Below are positions 17,956 to 27,839 of a stretch of DNA of 37,573 nucleotides, piece by piece (the stretch's first letter is position 1; each line of letters starts with the position of its first letter). Under the pieces are notes generated by a model, which saw only the letters and a list, made by a program, of their open reading frames with translations, ran no database searches and was not told the origin of the DNA. Position numbers and translations under genes: made by a program. This DNA comes from Pseudomonadota bacterium (GTDB taxonomy: Bacteria > Pseudomonadota > Gammaproteobacteria > Steroidobacterales > Woeseiaceae). The DNA is taken from the NCBI GenBank assembly GCA_022563195.1, contig JADFNV010000028.1, positions 1 through 37,573 on the forward strand, given 5' to 3'.

Positions 17956-19434
17956 TCAGACGGCGCTGACTGCGGCCTTCACTTCCGCGGCGGTCTCTTG
18001 CGGAGTCACGTCTGCATACAGTCCGGCCTCATCGTAGATGACACGATCGTTGTAACCGTCGAACCAGATGGCATCGGGATTGCGACCGACGATCGTGATC
18101 TTGCCGCGATCTGGCGCATCCTCGGCACCGCGCAGGAGCTTCAGTACGACGAATCCGTTTTCGGTGCCCGGCAAACCGGCAAGCGAATGGTTCGTAACGG
18201 CCGCGACTTCTGTCTTGCCCTTGTAATGCGTGATCGACAGGCGCGCGTGCGCCTCGATCCCCGACAGGCCTTTTTGCGACTCGTTGAGAATTTCCCAGAC
18301 ACGTTCGATCGGCACATTGAATGCCTTGTAGCCGATGATGTCCCTGCCGCAGAAGAAATAGTGATTTTCGACACGGTTGCGCCGCAGTTCCCGCTGCATG
18401 ATACGCAGCGCGTCCGCATCGTCGTTAATACCCTGGATAATGGGCGCCTGGTTGTCGATCGTCAGCCATTCACGCCTGCCCAGCTCGGCAATGGCCCGCC
18501 GCGTGGATTCAATCCACTGCAGTCCGCCGCGCGGGTCGTCGATATAGTGGCCATCGTCGTCCCTTTGCAAAAACTCATCCGGGTGATTGAAGTGCACCAT
18601 GAAGCGGATTCGCGTACCCGGATACTCGGCATGGAACTTGTCAACCATGTCGAAAAATGTCGCGTCGAAACGATCCGGGTAAAACGCTAGCTCTTTGGTG
18701 CCGAGGCGTATCGATTCGACACCGGCGTCGGACAATGCCGCCCACCAGGCCGCGATCTTCTTGTTCGACAGCACCATCGGGTCCCCGCCCGACATCAGGA
18801 TTTCGCGCAGTCTTTCGCGCCCTGTATCCGGGTGACGTCCACCGTTTCCAGCGACCTGCTCGTTGTGCTGTATGACATAGTCGGTAATTTCCCCGATCTG
18901 GGCCAGGCCTTTTGGCCCAACCGTGCCATCGGGACGCACGACGTCCTTTTTCGCAATCAGCTCCTCTCGATAGCAGAATCGACAGTGCGCGGAACAGGTC
19001 AGCGCGACGTAGATCAGCCCGAGCTCGTACTTGTGAATCAGGCCCTCGACCGGGCTGTAGTCCATCTGCTTGCCGGGATCGGCAGCACCTTCGAGATCGC
19101 CGGTCTCCTTGGGGCTGGCCTTGATCAGCGTCTGCAGCGGCAGACTGTTTTTTGCGAGCTCGTAATAGTGCTGCGTAATCTTGACGGGCATGCGGGCTTC
19201 GACATCACGCGACGAGTCTTTCAATGCCGCCAGTGCCTGCAGCTCTGCCGCCGAATACAGGGCTTCCATGCTACCGGCCACCTTGCCCTGCAGGAATTTA
19301 CTGATCCCCGTGATGATCTGCCGCTTGTATTTGCCATTCTCGACCGAATCCAGCAAGGCCTGTGCTTTCGGGGAGTGTTGGTACTTTGCTTCTGCCGTCA
19401 TAATTGCCACCGCTGTTGTGGCGCTCTGCGCCAA
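17956..19434 (-). CDS. KamA-family radical SAM 2,3-aminomutase
   Basis: A 492-residue radical SAM/PLP enzyme; classical lysine 2,3-aminomutase is about 416. The CX3CX2C cluster motif is C147-C151-C154 ([11 protein letters not shown]), SGGDP is at 215-219, HFNHP at 281-285, and the PLP lysine is Lys407 in YKGKTEV. Family enzymes move an alpha-amino group to the beta carbon. By hand alignment the two aspartates that hold the lysine side chain (D293 and D330 in the clostridial enzyme) are Arg364 and Ser400 here, so lysine is not the expected substrate. The TTG start is chosen because AAGGTGATC lies with ideal spacing upstream; ATG 19401 is the alternative. It leads the operon and is divergent from a LysR gene. 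Confidence 0.88.
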   Translation of the reverse strand: MAQSATTAVAIMTAEAKYQHSPKAQALLDSVENGKYKRQIITGISKFLQGKVAGSMEALYSAAELQALAALKDSSRDVEARMPVKITQHYYELAKNSLPLQTLIKASPKETGDLEGAADPGKQMDYSPVEGLIHKYELGLIYVALTCSAHCRFCYREELIAKKDVVRPDGTVGPKGLAQIGEITDYVIQHNEQVAGNGGRHPDTGRERLREILMSGGDPMVLSNKKIAAWWAALSDAGVESIRLGTKELAFYPDRFDATFFDMVDKFHAEYPGTRIRFMVHFNHPDEFLQRDDDGHYIDDPRGGLQWIESTRRAIAELGRREWLTIDNQAPIIQGINDDADALRIMQRELRRNRVENHYFFCGRDIIGYKAFNVPIERVWEILNESQKGLSGIEAHARLSITHYKGKTEVAAVTNHSLAGLPGTENGFVVLKLLRGAEDAPDRGKITIVGRNPDAIWFDGYNDRVIYDEAGLYADVTPQETAAEVKAAVSAV

Positions 19435-19475
19435 GAGATCACCTTAAAGCCTAAGAAAAAGATCGAAGACTGCAA

Positions 19476-19509
19476 ATAATCCTGTGATTATGTCTCTTAA
19501 AATTCTAAT
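19476..19509. promoter_or_regulatory. Candidate LysR operator between the aminomutase and LysR genes
   Basis: ATAATC (19476-19481) and GATTAT (19486-19491) form a perfect inverted repeat with a four-base spacer, close to the T-N11-A style of LysR-type sites. A CTAAT motif, the core described for GcvA-like regulators, follows at 19505-19509 inside an AT-rich patch. The 145-base divergent gap holds both promoters, the classical arrangement for a LysR regulator controlling its neighbour. Confidence 0.45.
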
Positions 19510-19591
19510 AAAATCAATGGGTATGGTGAAGCCCGCTCACTTCTGGCACAATCGACAATAAATCACCAATCTGTGAGTTTTGGTAACAGGT

Positions 19592-20518
19592 ATGCGAAGC
19601 GAAAAGAAGCTCTTGCCCAGCATCAGCATGCTGGCAGCCTTTGATGCTACGGCGCGAATTGGCAGCGTTTCTGGGGCCGCTCGCGAACTCAACCTGACGC
19701 ACGGAGCCGTCAGCCGGCAGGTGGCGGCGCTGGAGTTTCAGCTCGGCGCATCGCTGCTCGTCCGCTCTGCGCGCGGGGTCAGTCTCACCGACGTCGGCAA
19801 GGCTTATGCGCTGGAAATTCGCGCCGCGCTGTCGGCATTGCGCAGCGCGTCGCTGAACGTAATTACAAGCCCGCTGAGCTGCACGATGAACCTTGCCATC
19901 CTGCCCACTTTCGGCACGCGCTGGCTGATGCCGAGATTTCCGAGCTTTCTGCGAGAACATCCTGATATTACAGTCAATTTTGTCACGCGACTGTCGCAGT
20001 TCGAGTTCGGGGCCGAAGGTATCGATACAGCCATTCACTACGGTACACCGGACTGGCCCGGCGCCGAATGTACCTTTCTCATGGGCGAAAAAGCGATCCC
20101 GGTGTGCGCGCCGGCGCTGTGGTCCGAGCGCCGGAACATGGCGGCAGAAGATCTGCATAAGCTGCCGCTGTTGCATCTCGAGTCGCGTGCCGACGCCTGG
20201 AAGGACTGGTTTGACATCCATGGTCTCGATGCCCCACGCAATACGGGCACGATGGTCTTCGAACAGTTCTCAACCGTGGCGCATGCCGCGGTGGCGGGCC
20301 TGGGCGCGGCGTTGCTGCCGCGGTTTCTCATACGCGGTGAACTCGAGCGCGGCGAACTCGTGGTGCTTTCCAACCAGGCAGTCGTATCCGAGATGCGGTA
20401 CTACCTCGTGACACCGGAGGCGAAAACCGAGTATGCGCCCGTGGTAGCGCTCAGGGAGTGGCTGCTCGCCACCATTGAACGAGAAAATTCAGATTTGGAC
20501 GATCCCCTAGCCGTGTAA
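19592..20518 (+). CDS. LysR-family transcriptional regulator, GcvA-like
   Basis: About 308 residues. The N-terminal winged helix-turn-helix covers roughly residues 8-65 (MLAAFDATARIGSVSGAARE, AVSRQVAALE), and the rest is a periplasmic-binding-protein-like effector domain (LAILPTFGTRWLMPRFPSF, HPDITVNF), the pattern of the GcvA/AmpR branch. ATG 19592 is preferred because the family starts just before the HTH; a TTG at 19580 is possible. It is divergent from the aminomutase operon and converges with the second aminotransferase gene, overlapping it by 12 bases. It probably controls one or both in response to an amino acid or pathway intermediate. Confidence 0.9.
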   Translation: MRSEKKLLPSISMLAAFDATARIGSVSGAARELNLTHGAVSRQVAALEFQLGASLLVRSARGVSLTDVGKAYALEIRAALSALRSASLNVITSPLSCTMNLAILPTFGTRWLMPRFPSFLREHPDITVNFVTRLSQFEFGAEGIDTAIHYGTPDWPGAECTFLMGEKAIPVCAPALWSERRNMAAEDLHKLPLLHLESRADAWKDWFDIHGLDAPRNTGTMVFEQFSTVAHAAVAGLGAALLPRFLIRGELERGELVVLSNQAVVSEMRYYLVTPEAKTEYAPVVALREWLLATIERENSDLDDPLAV

Positions 20519-22021
20519 CGGGCCGTTCAGCAGGGCATCCCGGGTCATATCGATGATCAGGTCCACTTCTTTGGCGCCGATATCGAAGATGGGTGTGAAG
20601 CGCAGCGATCGTTCACCACCGTGAATGACGCCAAGGCCTTTCCTGCGCAGGTAATCTTCCGTGCTATTCAAGCCATAGGTCTTATAGCGGGTATCGAGTT
20701 CGCAGCTAAACAGCAGTCCTGTGCCCTGCACGCCCGTAATCGCATTATCGAGCTCATCCGCCAGGCTTTCGAGACGCTCGACCAGCTCCCGACCACGCGC
20801 ACGAATATTGTCGCGCCGCGCGGCATCGAAGCTGTCGAGAACCGCTATCGCGACGTCGAGGCCGCGTGGATTGGTCGTCATCGTATTACCGTACAAGCCG
20901 TCCCGGTAACTCGCCGCAGCTCTTTGGGACAGCGCCAGTACCGACAACGGGAACTGGCCTGCGTTGAGCGCTTTTGAGTAGGTCTCCATATCGGGTGCAT
21001 CGAGTTCCTCGAAACCAGGGTAGTCAACGACTGACAGCACACCATGGGCGCGAAGCCCGGCCTGAATAGAGTCAACGACAAACATCGAGCCATGTTCGAG
21101 AGTCAGCTCCCTGGCCCGACGGTAAAAGGCCGGACTGATAGACAGGCCCGGGTTGCCCTCGCCCATGACCGGCTCCATGAAAAATGCCTCGATGAAAATT
21201 TGCTCGGCAGCAACTTTCACGAACACGGCTTCGAGCCCCTCAACATCGTTCGGCTTGACTGTCAGCAAGTAATTGTCATCGCGATAGGACGCCAGGTGCT
21301 CCTTATAATTCTTGAGAGTCGAATCCGAATATCGTGCCGGTCGATCGGTACGGCCGTGAAAACTGCCTTGCAATGTCAGGCCACGAATCTCGCAGCCCTC
21401 ATGTGGTGCACCCGGATCGGTGAGTACCCTGGCATTGACGTCAGCGATACGCGAGGCGATCGACGTGGTTTCGGAGCCGCTGTTGAGGCAAAGAAAGCTG
21501 GTGTATGGCGTACCACCCGCGCGCGTGTGACCGATCTCGCGCCGCAATCGCTCGATGAATCGCACCTGGTTCGCGCTGGCCGTCATGATGTTCGCCATTA
21601 CGTGCGGCTGATTCATTGCGTCCAGCACGATCTCGGGCGCGTGCCCGAGTCCGAGCATGCCGTAGCCGCCGCAATCGTATATGACGGCGCCCTTGAGGCT
21701 AATGACCCAGGGCCCGGCAGCACCTGCCGCAACGTAGGGATTCACAGCATCTTTTGCGTAGAAATTGGTCAGGCCTGCGTGCGCGGTACTGATCTGCCTG
21801 CCCTCATCCAATGCCAGGTAGTCGGTGTCTGATTTCTTAAGCTCAAGGAACAGCGTATAGGCACGCTCGATGGCGACGGCGAGTTCCTGATGAGTCGCAA
21901 GAAACTCCGCAATGACCGAATTGCTAAGACCGGTCGTACCTGCCGCACCACCGAAATCCCTCATTTCTCCGAGACGGGAGAGGTGCAATTCAGTACCTGT
22001 AGCGTTTAGAACATGCGACAT
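20507..22021 (-). CDS. Second class III aminotransferase, uncertain substrate
   Basis: A 504-residue fold-type I aminotransferase, longer than the usual 420-460 through an N-terminal extension of about 90 residues. Motifs: NSGSET (180-185) for the PLP phosphate, FHGRTDRPA (221-229), MEPVMGEGNPG (282-292), Asp317 in VVDSIQAGLRAHG (the usual DEVQ reads DSIQ), and the PLP lysine Lys350 in YSKALNAGQFPLS. Lysine-6- or ornithine-type transaminases are the nearest well-known relatives, but the active-site changes prevent naming a substrate. It points away from the aminomutase operon but lies on the other side of the LysR gene, so it may be part of the same regulon. Confidence 0.85.
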   Translation of the reverse strand: MSHVLNATGTELHLSRLGEMRDFGGAAGTTGLSNSVIAEFLATHQELAVAIERAYTLFLELKKSDTDYLALDEGRQISTAHAGLTNFYAKDAVNPYVAAGAAGPWVISLKGAVIYDCGGYGMLGLGHAPEIVLDAMNQPHVMANIMTASANQVRFIERLRREIGHTRAGGTPYTSFLCLNSGSETTSIASRIADVNARVLTDPGAPHEGCEIRGLTLQGSFHGRTDRPARYSDSTLKNYKEHLASYRDDNYLLTVKPNDVEGLEAVFVKVAAEQIFIEAFFMEPVMGEGNPGLSISPAFYRRARELTLEHGSMFVVDSIQAGLRAHGVLSVVDYPGFEELDAPDMETYSKALNAGQFPLSVLALSQRAAASYRDGLYGNTMTTNPRGLDVAIAVLDSFDAARRDNIRARGRELVERLESLADELDNAITGVQGTGLLFSCELDTRYKTYGLNSTEDYLRRKGLGVIHGGERSLRFTPIFDIGAKEVDLIIDMTRDALLNGPLHG

Positions 22022-22134
22022 AAGACCAACCGGAAAATCACCTGGTCGCGAACTATATCAAAAGCCGACCCCAACCCAAGCGGTTGAATTCTTCATTCTT
22101 TGGGTTAAATGCAGCGAAATCACGGTATTAACCC

Positions 22135-22161
22135 TAAAGTCTCGCGTTTCCGGACCGATAA
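22135..22161 (+). promoter_or_regulatory. Sigma-28 (FliA) promoter for the HDOD-GGDEF gene
   Basis: TAAAGTCT (22135-22142), an 11-base spacer and ACCGATAA (22154-22161) match the FliA consensus TAAAGTTT-N11-GCCGATAA at 14 of 16 positions with exact spacing. Transcription would start near 22168, about 50 bases before the ATG. This places the following signalling gene in the late flagellar regulon if the organism has FliA. Confidence 0.8.
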
Positions 22162-22220
22162 ATGAATTGAAGCGGAACTGCGCTTTCGCTCCCGTATAAG
22201 TTGCGCAGGAACCTCACTCG

Positions 22221-23747
<1,527 letters not shown>

Positions 23748-23762
23748 TCCTGCGGGGAAAGG

Positions 23763-23812
23763 CCGCAAAGGATCAAAATCCTTGGTAGCTTGTTCGTTTC
23801 TACCGCAAAGGA
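23763..23812 (+). repeat. CCGCAAAGGA direct repeat with two adjacent hairpins
   Basis: CCGCAAAGGA occurs at 23763-23772 and again at 23803-23812, exactly 40 bases apart. Between them AAGGAT/ATCCTT (23768-23783, CAAA loop) and GGTAG/CTACC (23784-23804) form back-to-back stems. This lies 15 bases after the diguanylate cyclase stop. It may be an mRNA 3'-end structure; there is no U-tract. The GCAAAG pattern in two halves loosely recalls a cyclic di-GMP riboswitch, but the conserved core does not align well. Confidence 0.35.
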
Positions 23813-23820
23813 AATTATCT

Positions 23821-23900
23821 AAATATTCCAGGTACGGGGTCTGTCGTTCGCGGAACCATTTGGTGACGACCCACTTTTCTCCCTCAACCGTTCGTTGATG
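23821..23900 (-). pseudogene. C-terminal remnant of a prolyl 4-hydroxylase-like 2OG-Fe(II) oxygenase
   Basis: Read on the minus strand, this frame gives a run ending near EGEKWVVTKWFRERQ, which fits the very conserved C-terminal signature of prolyl 4-hydroxylase alpha-type 2-oxoglutarate/iron oxygenases (GEKWxATKWxRE). A histidine a few residues earlier (HQRTVEG) sits where the family has its HAGCPV segment. The frame has a stop just upstream (about 23910) and no start, and downstream it runs into sequence antisense to the diguanylate cyclase gene. It is therefore only the tail of a lost gene. The match rests on about 25 residues. Confidence 0.5.
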
Positions 23901-24051
23901 TCCACGGCGTATTCACTCGGATCATGCCTTGGCCTCACCATCGCACTTCGCGGGTCACTTTGCGGACCGATGCAGCCATTTATGTGGAGTATCATGGCTG
24001 AAATCTGAACCCAGGTTGATTAAATACATGGTTATTACATAGGACGCCGTT

Positions 24052-24318
24052 ATGGAGCTTTCCGTAGAAATCAGCAAATATCCGTTAGCCGATGACTATA
24101 TTCCGGCGATCAAGGATTTTATTGAACGACTGCACGCCATAGAAGGATTGAGTGTGATGGTGAACACAATGAGTACGCAGGTTTTTGGTGATTACGACCT
24201 TGTGATGGATTCTTTGAAGAAAGAAATCCGTCGTTCCTATGAACAATTTGGCAAAGTTATTTTCGTGTGTAAGTTTATTGGCGCAAATCTTGATCCGGCG
24301 CTAAACCCTCACCATTAG
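24052..24318 (+). CDS. YkoF-like thiamine/HMP-binding family protein
   Basis: An 88-residue single-domain protein beginning with the pattern MELSVEISKYPLADDY and later VNTMSTQVFGDYD, the signature of the YkoF/MTH1187-like thiamin- or hydroxymethylpyrimidine-binding fold. Bacillus YkoF has two such domains; single-domain versions form dimers. AGGA precedes the ATG by seven bases. No thiamin gene is nearby, so ligand and role are open. The TolB-like/TPR gene follows after 39 bases and may be co-transcribed. Confidence 0.75.
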   Translation: MELSVEISKYPLADDYIPAIKDFIERLHAIEGLSVMVNTMSTQVFGDYDLVMDSLKKEIRRSYEQFGKVIFVCKFIGANLDPALNPHH

Positions 24319-24357
24319 GTCGTAGCAGACTCCGCCAACAATAATAAACAGGCCGTT

Positions 24358-26589
24358 ATGTCCTTTATCGACGAACTCAAACGCCGCAATGTTTTCAAGG
24401 TCGCCGTTGCCTATTTAATCATTGCCTGGTTGCTACTGCAGGTATCCGACACTCTGGTTCCGGCCCTGCATCTGCCCGAGTGGTTCCATTCCGCCGTGGC
24501 ATATCTATTAATCCTCGGATTCCCCCTGGCGTTGTTGTTCGCGTGGGCATTCGAACTTACGCCGGAGGGCATCAGAAAGGAAAAGGACGTTGACCGCTCT
24601 GAGTCGGTCACTCATCTCACCGGCCGGAAACTCGACTTTGCCATCATTGGATTGATGGCCCTGGCCATCCTATTTCTTGTTCTGGACAACTATGTTTTCG
24701 AGCAGGCGCCGTCTGCATCTGCCGTAGAAATCTCTGATGACATTGAAGAGATGCATGTGGTCATCGCGAGAAGCATTGCGGTATTACCGTTCCGGAATCG
24801 CAGTGCTCTACCTGAAGACGTATTTTTTGTGGACGGCATTCACGATGACATTTTGAACCAGCTCAGCAAACTCTCTTCCCTGGAAAAAGTGATTTCCCGA
24901 ACATCGATGGAACAATACCGGGAAACGACAAAGACCATGCCCCTGATCGGTCAGGAGCTGGACGTGGCGTTCATTCTCGAAGGCGGTGTGCAACGGGCGG
25001 GCGATTCAGTGCGGATCACCGTGCAATTGATCGACGCGGCATCCGATGAACACGTTTGGGTCGAGACCTACGACAGACAGTTGACGGTGGCCAACATTTT
25101 TGCCATTCAAACCGAAATTGCTGAATCGATAGCCACCGCATTACGGATAACCCTGTCCCCGGAGGAGCAGCGAAACATTGCCAATGTGCCAACCGAGAGT
25201 CTCGAGGCCTACGAAGCTTATCAGCTTGGCAGGCAAGCACTAGAGAGACAAACGGCAAACTCCACCGGCCAAGCAATTGATTTGTTCATCAAGGCGACCA
25301 CGATCGATCCCAATTTTGCCCAAGCCTGGGCCAAACTGGCGGATAGTTATGGGTTCATGGTTTGGTATTCGGGTCAAGACGTCGCTGAATTGAACGAAAA
25401 AGCGTTTGCGGCCGTTGATCGAGCATTGCATCTCGATGATCAAGACAGCGAATCGCAGACAGCGTTGGCAATCGTGTTGCAAACTCAAGGAGATTTGCCA
25501 GCGGCCCGGCGGGCGATCGAACGGGCATTGCAACTGAATCCGAATGATGCGAATGCGCGTTACCGATATGCGTACCTGCTGCATGAAACGGGGAATTTGA
25601 AACAGTCGCTCCTGGAACTCGAACAAGCCGTCCGACTGGATCCACTGTCTCCGACCATTAACAATTACTACGCATTCACGTTATCAGAGGTCGGTCGATT
25701 TGACGAAGCGTTGTCACGCTACCGAAAGCTCGATGAAGTAGATCCGAAAAATCCAATGACTGCAGTCAGCATTGGCACGATCTATGGACTTTCCTATGGA
25801 CGATTGGATCTTGCCAATATGTGGTATCGCAAAGCCCTTGCCCTCGATCCTGGTAATCCATGGCTACCGGCCTTACTCGGACTTGTCTTTCTAGAACTCG
25901 ATGATGACGAAACCGCCGAGAATTGGATTAACCAGGCGTTGCGGCAAGCGCCTGAGCATGCCTGGGCAAACGGCGCAATGGCGATGCTGCAATCTTATCG
26001 CGGAGACTCGGAGCGAGTTCGGCATTATGCCGACGAAGTCTTGAGAGTCGAGCCTCGATGGCGATTCGGCACCGTACTGTCACATGGTCGGGTGCGAGAT
26101 TTACGGGACGGCAACTATGAAGAAGTATTAAGCCGGTATGAATCAAGTTATCCGGAATTGTTCGGCGACACGGCAGAGGTGAACTCCGTGACCTATCGAC
26201 CGGCAATTGATGTCGCGGGACTGCTTCTACTGAGTGGCGAGGCTAAGCGTGCCGCGGAGTTGTTAGCCGATTGCCAGAAGCAGATCGCGGACACGATACG
26301 AGTCGGGATTTACGGCTTCTGGGTTTCGGATGTGCAAATTTTGGCGTTGCAGGGCAAGACCGATGCAGCATTGACCGCGCTAAGGCAGGCCGTTGATCAG
26401 GGATGGCGTACCGATTGGCGTTACTTCTTTTACGTCGATCCGAACCTCGATTCGATACGTCAGGAGTCGGAGTTCCAGGCCATTCTGAGCGACGTTGCAA
26501 AAGACCTCGCAGCTCAACTCGAAGTCGCGCGAACGATGGAAGCCAACGGTGAGTTAGCAGCAATTCCGGAGGATAAGAAGTACCAGTAG
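24358..26589 (+). CDS. Membrane-anchored TolB-like/TPR repeat protein
   Basis: A 743-residue protein. After a basic start (ELKRRNVFKVAVAYL) come two close membrane helices (about 14-36 and 44-66) and a third near 96-114. A TolB-N/FlgO-like domain follows (IAVLPFRNRSALPEDVFFVDGIHDDILNQL, about 140-270, with EGGVQRAGDSVRITVQLIDA), then around eight TPR repeats from about 285 to 600. This layout is found in proteins often annotated as adenylate-cyclase-like TPR proteins, here without any cyclase domain. It probably assembles protein complexes at the inner membrane; no enzyme activity is visible. A paralogue lies at 33267-35081. Confidence 0.85.
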   Translation: MSFIDELKRRNVFKVAVAYLIIAWLLLQVSDTLVPALHLPEWFHSAVAYLLILGFPLALLFAWAFELTPEGIRKEKDVDRSESVTHLTGRKLDFAIIGLMALAILFLVLDNYVFEQAPSASAVEISDDIEEMHVVIARSIAVLPFRNRSALPEDVFFVDGIHDDILNQLSKLSSLEKVISRTSMEQYRETTKTMPLIGQELDVAFILEGGVQRAGDSVRITVQLIDAASDEHVWVETYDRQLTVANIFAIQTEIAESIATALRITLSPEEQRNIANVPTESLEAYEAYQLGRQALERQTANSTGQAIDLFIKATTIDPNFAQAWAKLADSYGFMVWYSGQDVAELNEKAFAAVDRALHLDDQDSESQTALAIVLQTQGDLPAARRAIERALQLNPNDANARYRYAYLLHETGNLKQSLLELEQAVRLDPLSPTINNYYAFTLSEVGRFDEALSRYRKLDEVDPKNPMTAVSIGTIYGLSYGRLDLANMWYRKALALDPGNPWLPALLGLVFLELDDDETAENWINQALRQAPEHAWANGAMAMLQSYRGDSERVRHYADEVLRVEPRWRFGTVLSHGRVRDLRDGNYEEVLSRYESSYPELFGDTAEVNSVTYRPAIDVAGLLLLSGEAKRAAELLADCQKQIADTIRVGIYGFWVSDVQILALQGKTDAALTALRQAVDQGWRTDWRYFFYVDPNLDSIRQESEFQAILSDVAKDLAAQLEVARTMEANGELAAIPEDKKYQ

Positions 26590-26607
26590 CCATCAAATAG
26601 CCACACG

Positions 26608-27342
26608 CTAGTTCAATATCAGCCTGGAAACATCAACGATATATTGTTGCCGACTGCCCTCGTGCACTGAATCGATGCTGACGTGGCGGTTATCCGGGCT
26701 GAAACGCGGATGCAGGTCACAGCGATTGTGCTTGCCCAGATCGGGTGGCGTGAAAAACTCGCCGATGTTGTAACTCACGTCGTTGTCAGTATCGAACAGC
26801 AGCAGCAAGCGCTTATTTGTCTGTGCATCGGGATAAGTGTCGGACAAAATCCAGCGGCCGTCGCGAGAGTAGGACATATGGCCGTTTTCGAGCAACGTGT
26901 CTTTGCCGATAATTTCAACGCTGTTATCGCGGTCATTGTAAAGATGGTAGTGAATCGCGCCGTCGTGCGGCGCCCATGCGATGATCGACTGCGAGTCTTT
27001 CCATGCCGGGTGGGATATCTGGTATTCCGACTTTTCATAGTCGAAAGTACCGACGGTGTGCGGGTCAAAATCGACCTGGAGCTGCGGCAGCGGATGATCT
27101 GTGCACTCCAGCAATCTGAGATCACTGCCATCCGGATTGACCGTAAACAGTCGGTGCAGGAAACAGGTCTCATCTTCGACACGCTCGGTCCAGCGATGGA
27201 TAAACAGAAAACGCGACGAATCGGGCGCTATCTCGAGATGCGTCACCCAGTGGATCGCCTTGTCCATCGAGGCGACCGGCCGGAATTCCCGCAGTTGCCG
27301 CAGCGAAAGTATTAATTGCGCCGCACCGCCTATGTCTCCGGC
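26608..27342 (-). pseudogene. C-terminal part of a beta-propeller protein
   Basis: The frame is open from a TGA at 27345-27343 and contains repeats typical of TolB/oligogalacturonate-lyase-like propellers: LEIAPDSSRFLFIHRW, YSRDGRWILSDTYPD and HPRFSPDNRHVSIDS, each carrying a strand-turn with SPD or SRDG. The only ATG (27267) falls in the middle of an already protein-like stretch (LRQLREFRPVAS before it), so the true N-terminus is missing and about three blades remain. A reduced protein of 219 residues could still be translated from the ATG. It abuts the TctC fragment, with which it overlaps by a few codons in another frame. Confidence 0.6.
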
Positions 27343-27839
27343 TCATCGGTCATTAGCCGAAGGTATTCGTAACGATCCGGCGCAAACACGGCGAGCACGC
27401 GAATATCACCGCGCCGCACGAAGCGGGTAGCAGAACTGGCGGATGGCACGGCCGCCTCGACCTGGTTGCCGAGCAGCGCGGTTATTGATGGCGCTGAGCC
27501 ATTGAAAGGTATGAAGTTGAATTCAACGCCGAGCAACTTCTCGGCTACGACAAGCTGCAACTGATTGTTCGAGTTTGGGCCGTCACCTGCCACATTCAAG
27601 GGATGGTTCGATGCATTTGCAGCTGCCAGGAGCGCATCGAGAGACTGGTAGGGACTGTTCGCATTCACCGCAAGAACGACGGGATCTTTCTGCAGGCCCA
27701 CGAGCGCTTCAAAATCAGCAACGTTGATGCCCGATCCTTGCCGTAATTTTTCCAGCATCAGTATCGGTGGTGAGGTGATGATGCCTATGGTGTATAAGCC
27801 GATGCCTAGTGGCACAGCGAATTTAACTATCGAGTTCAC
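27330..27839 (-). pseudogene. Internal fragment of a TctC/Bug-family binding protein
   Basis: Residues about 15-155 of this frame resemble the middle of tripartite tricarboxylate transporter substrate-binding proteins: YTIGIITSPP, DFEALVGLQKDPVVLAVN, SLDALLAAANA, GDGPNSNNQLQL and LGNQVEAAVPS with RVLAVFAPDR. Full-length members are about 320 residues with a signal peptide. Here the first about 90 and last about 80 residues are absent, and the frame closes early after RYEYL. The first 14 residues do not fit a TctC signal sequence. No membrane components (TctA, TctB) are nearby. It is best read as a gene fragment joined to the propeller remnant. Confidence 0.7.

Larger units (their letters stand above)
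23748..24051. other. 304-base gap holding a hairpin pair and a gene remnant
   Basis: Between the diguanylate cyclase and the YkoF-like gene there is no intact gene. The first part holds two adjacent hairpins and a direct repeat (23763-23812). The middle, read on the minus strand, holds the end of a prolyl-hydroxylase-like gene. The last part should hold the promoter of the YkoF-like gene, but no clear -10/-35 pair was found. Confidence 0.6.

Noticed and set aside
23763..23850. Cyclic di-GMP (GEMM) riboswitch
   Set aside because: Only the GCAAAG halves recall the motif; the conserved core and tetraloop-receptor elements could not be aligned, and the region is downstream of, not before, the cyclase gene.
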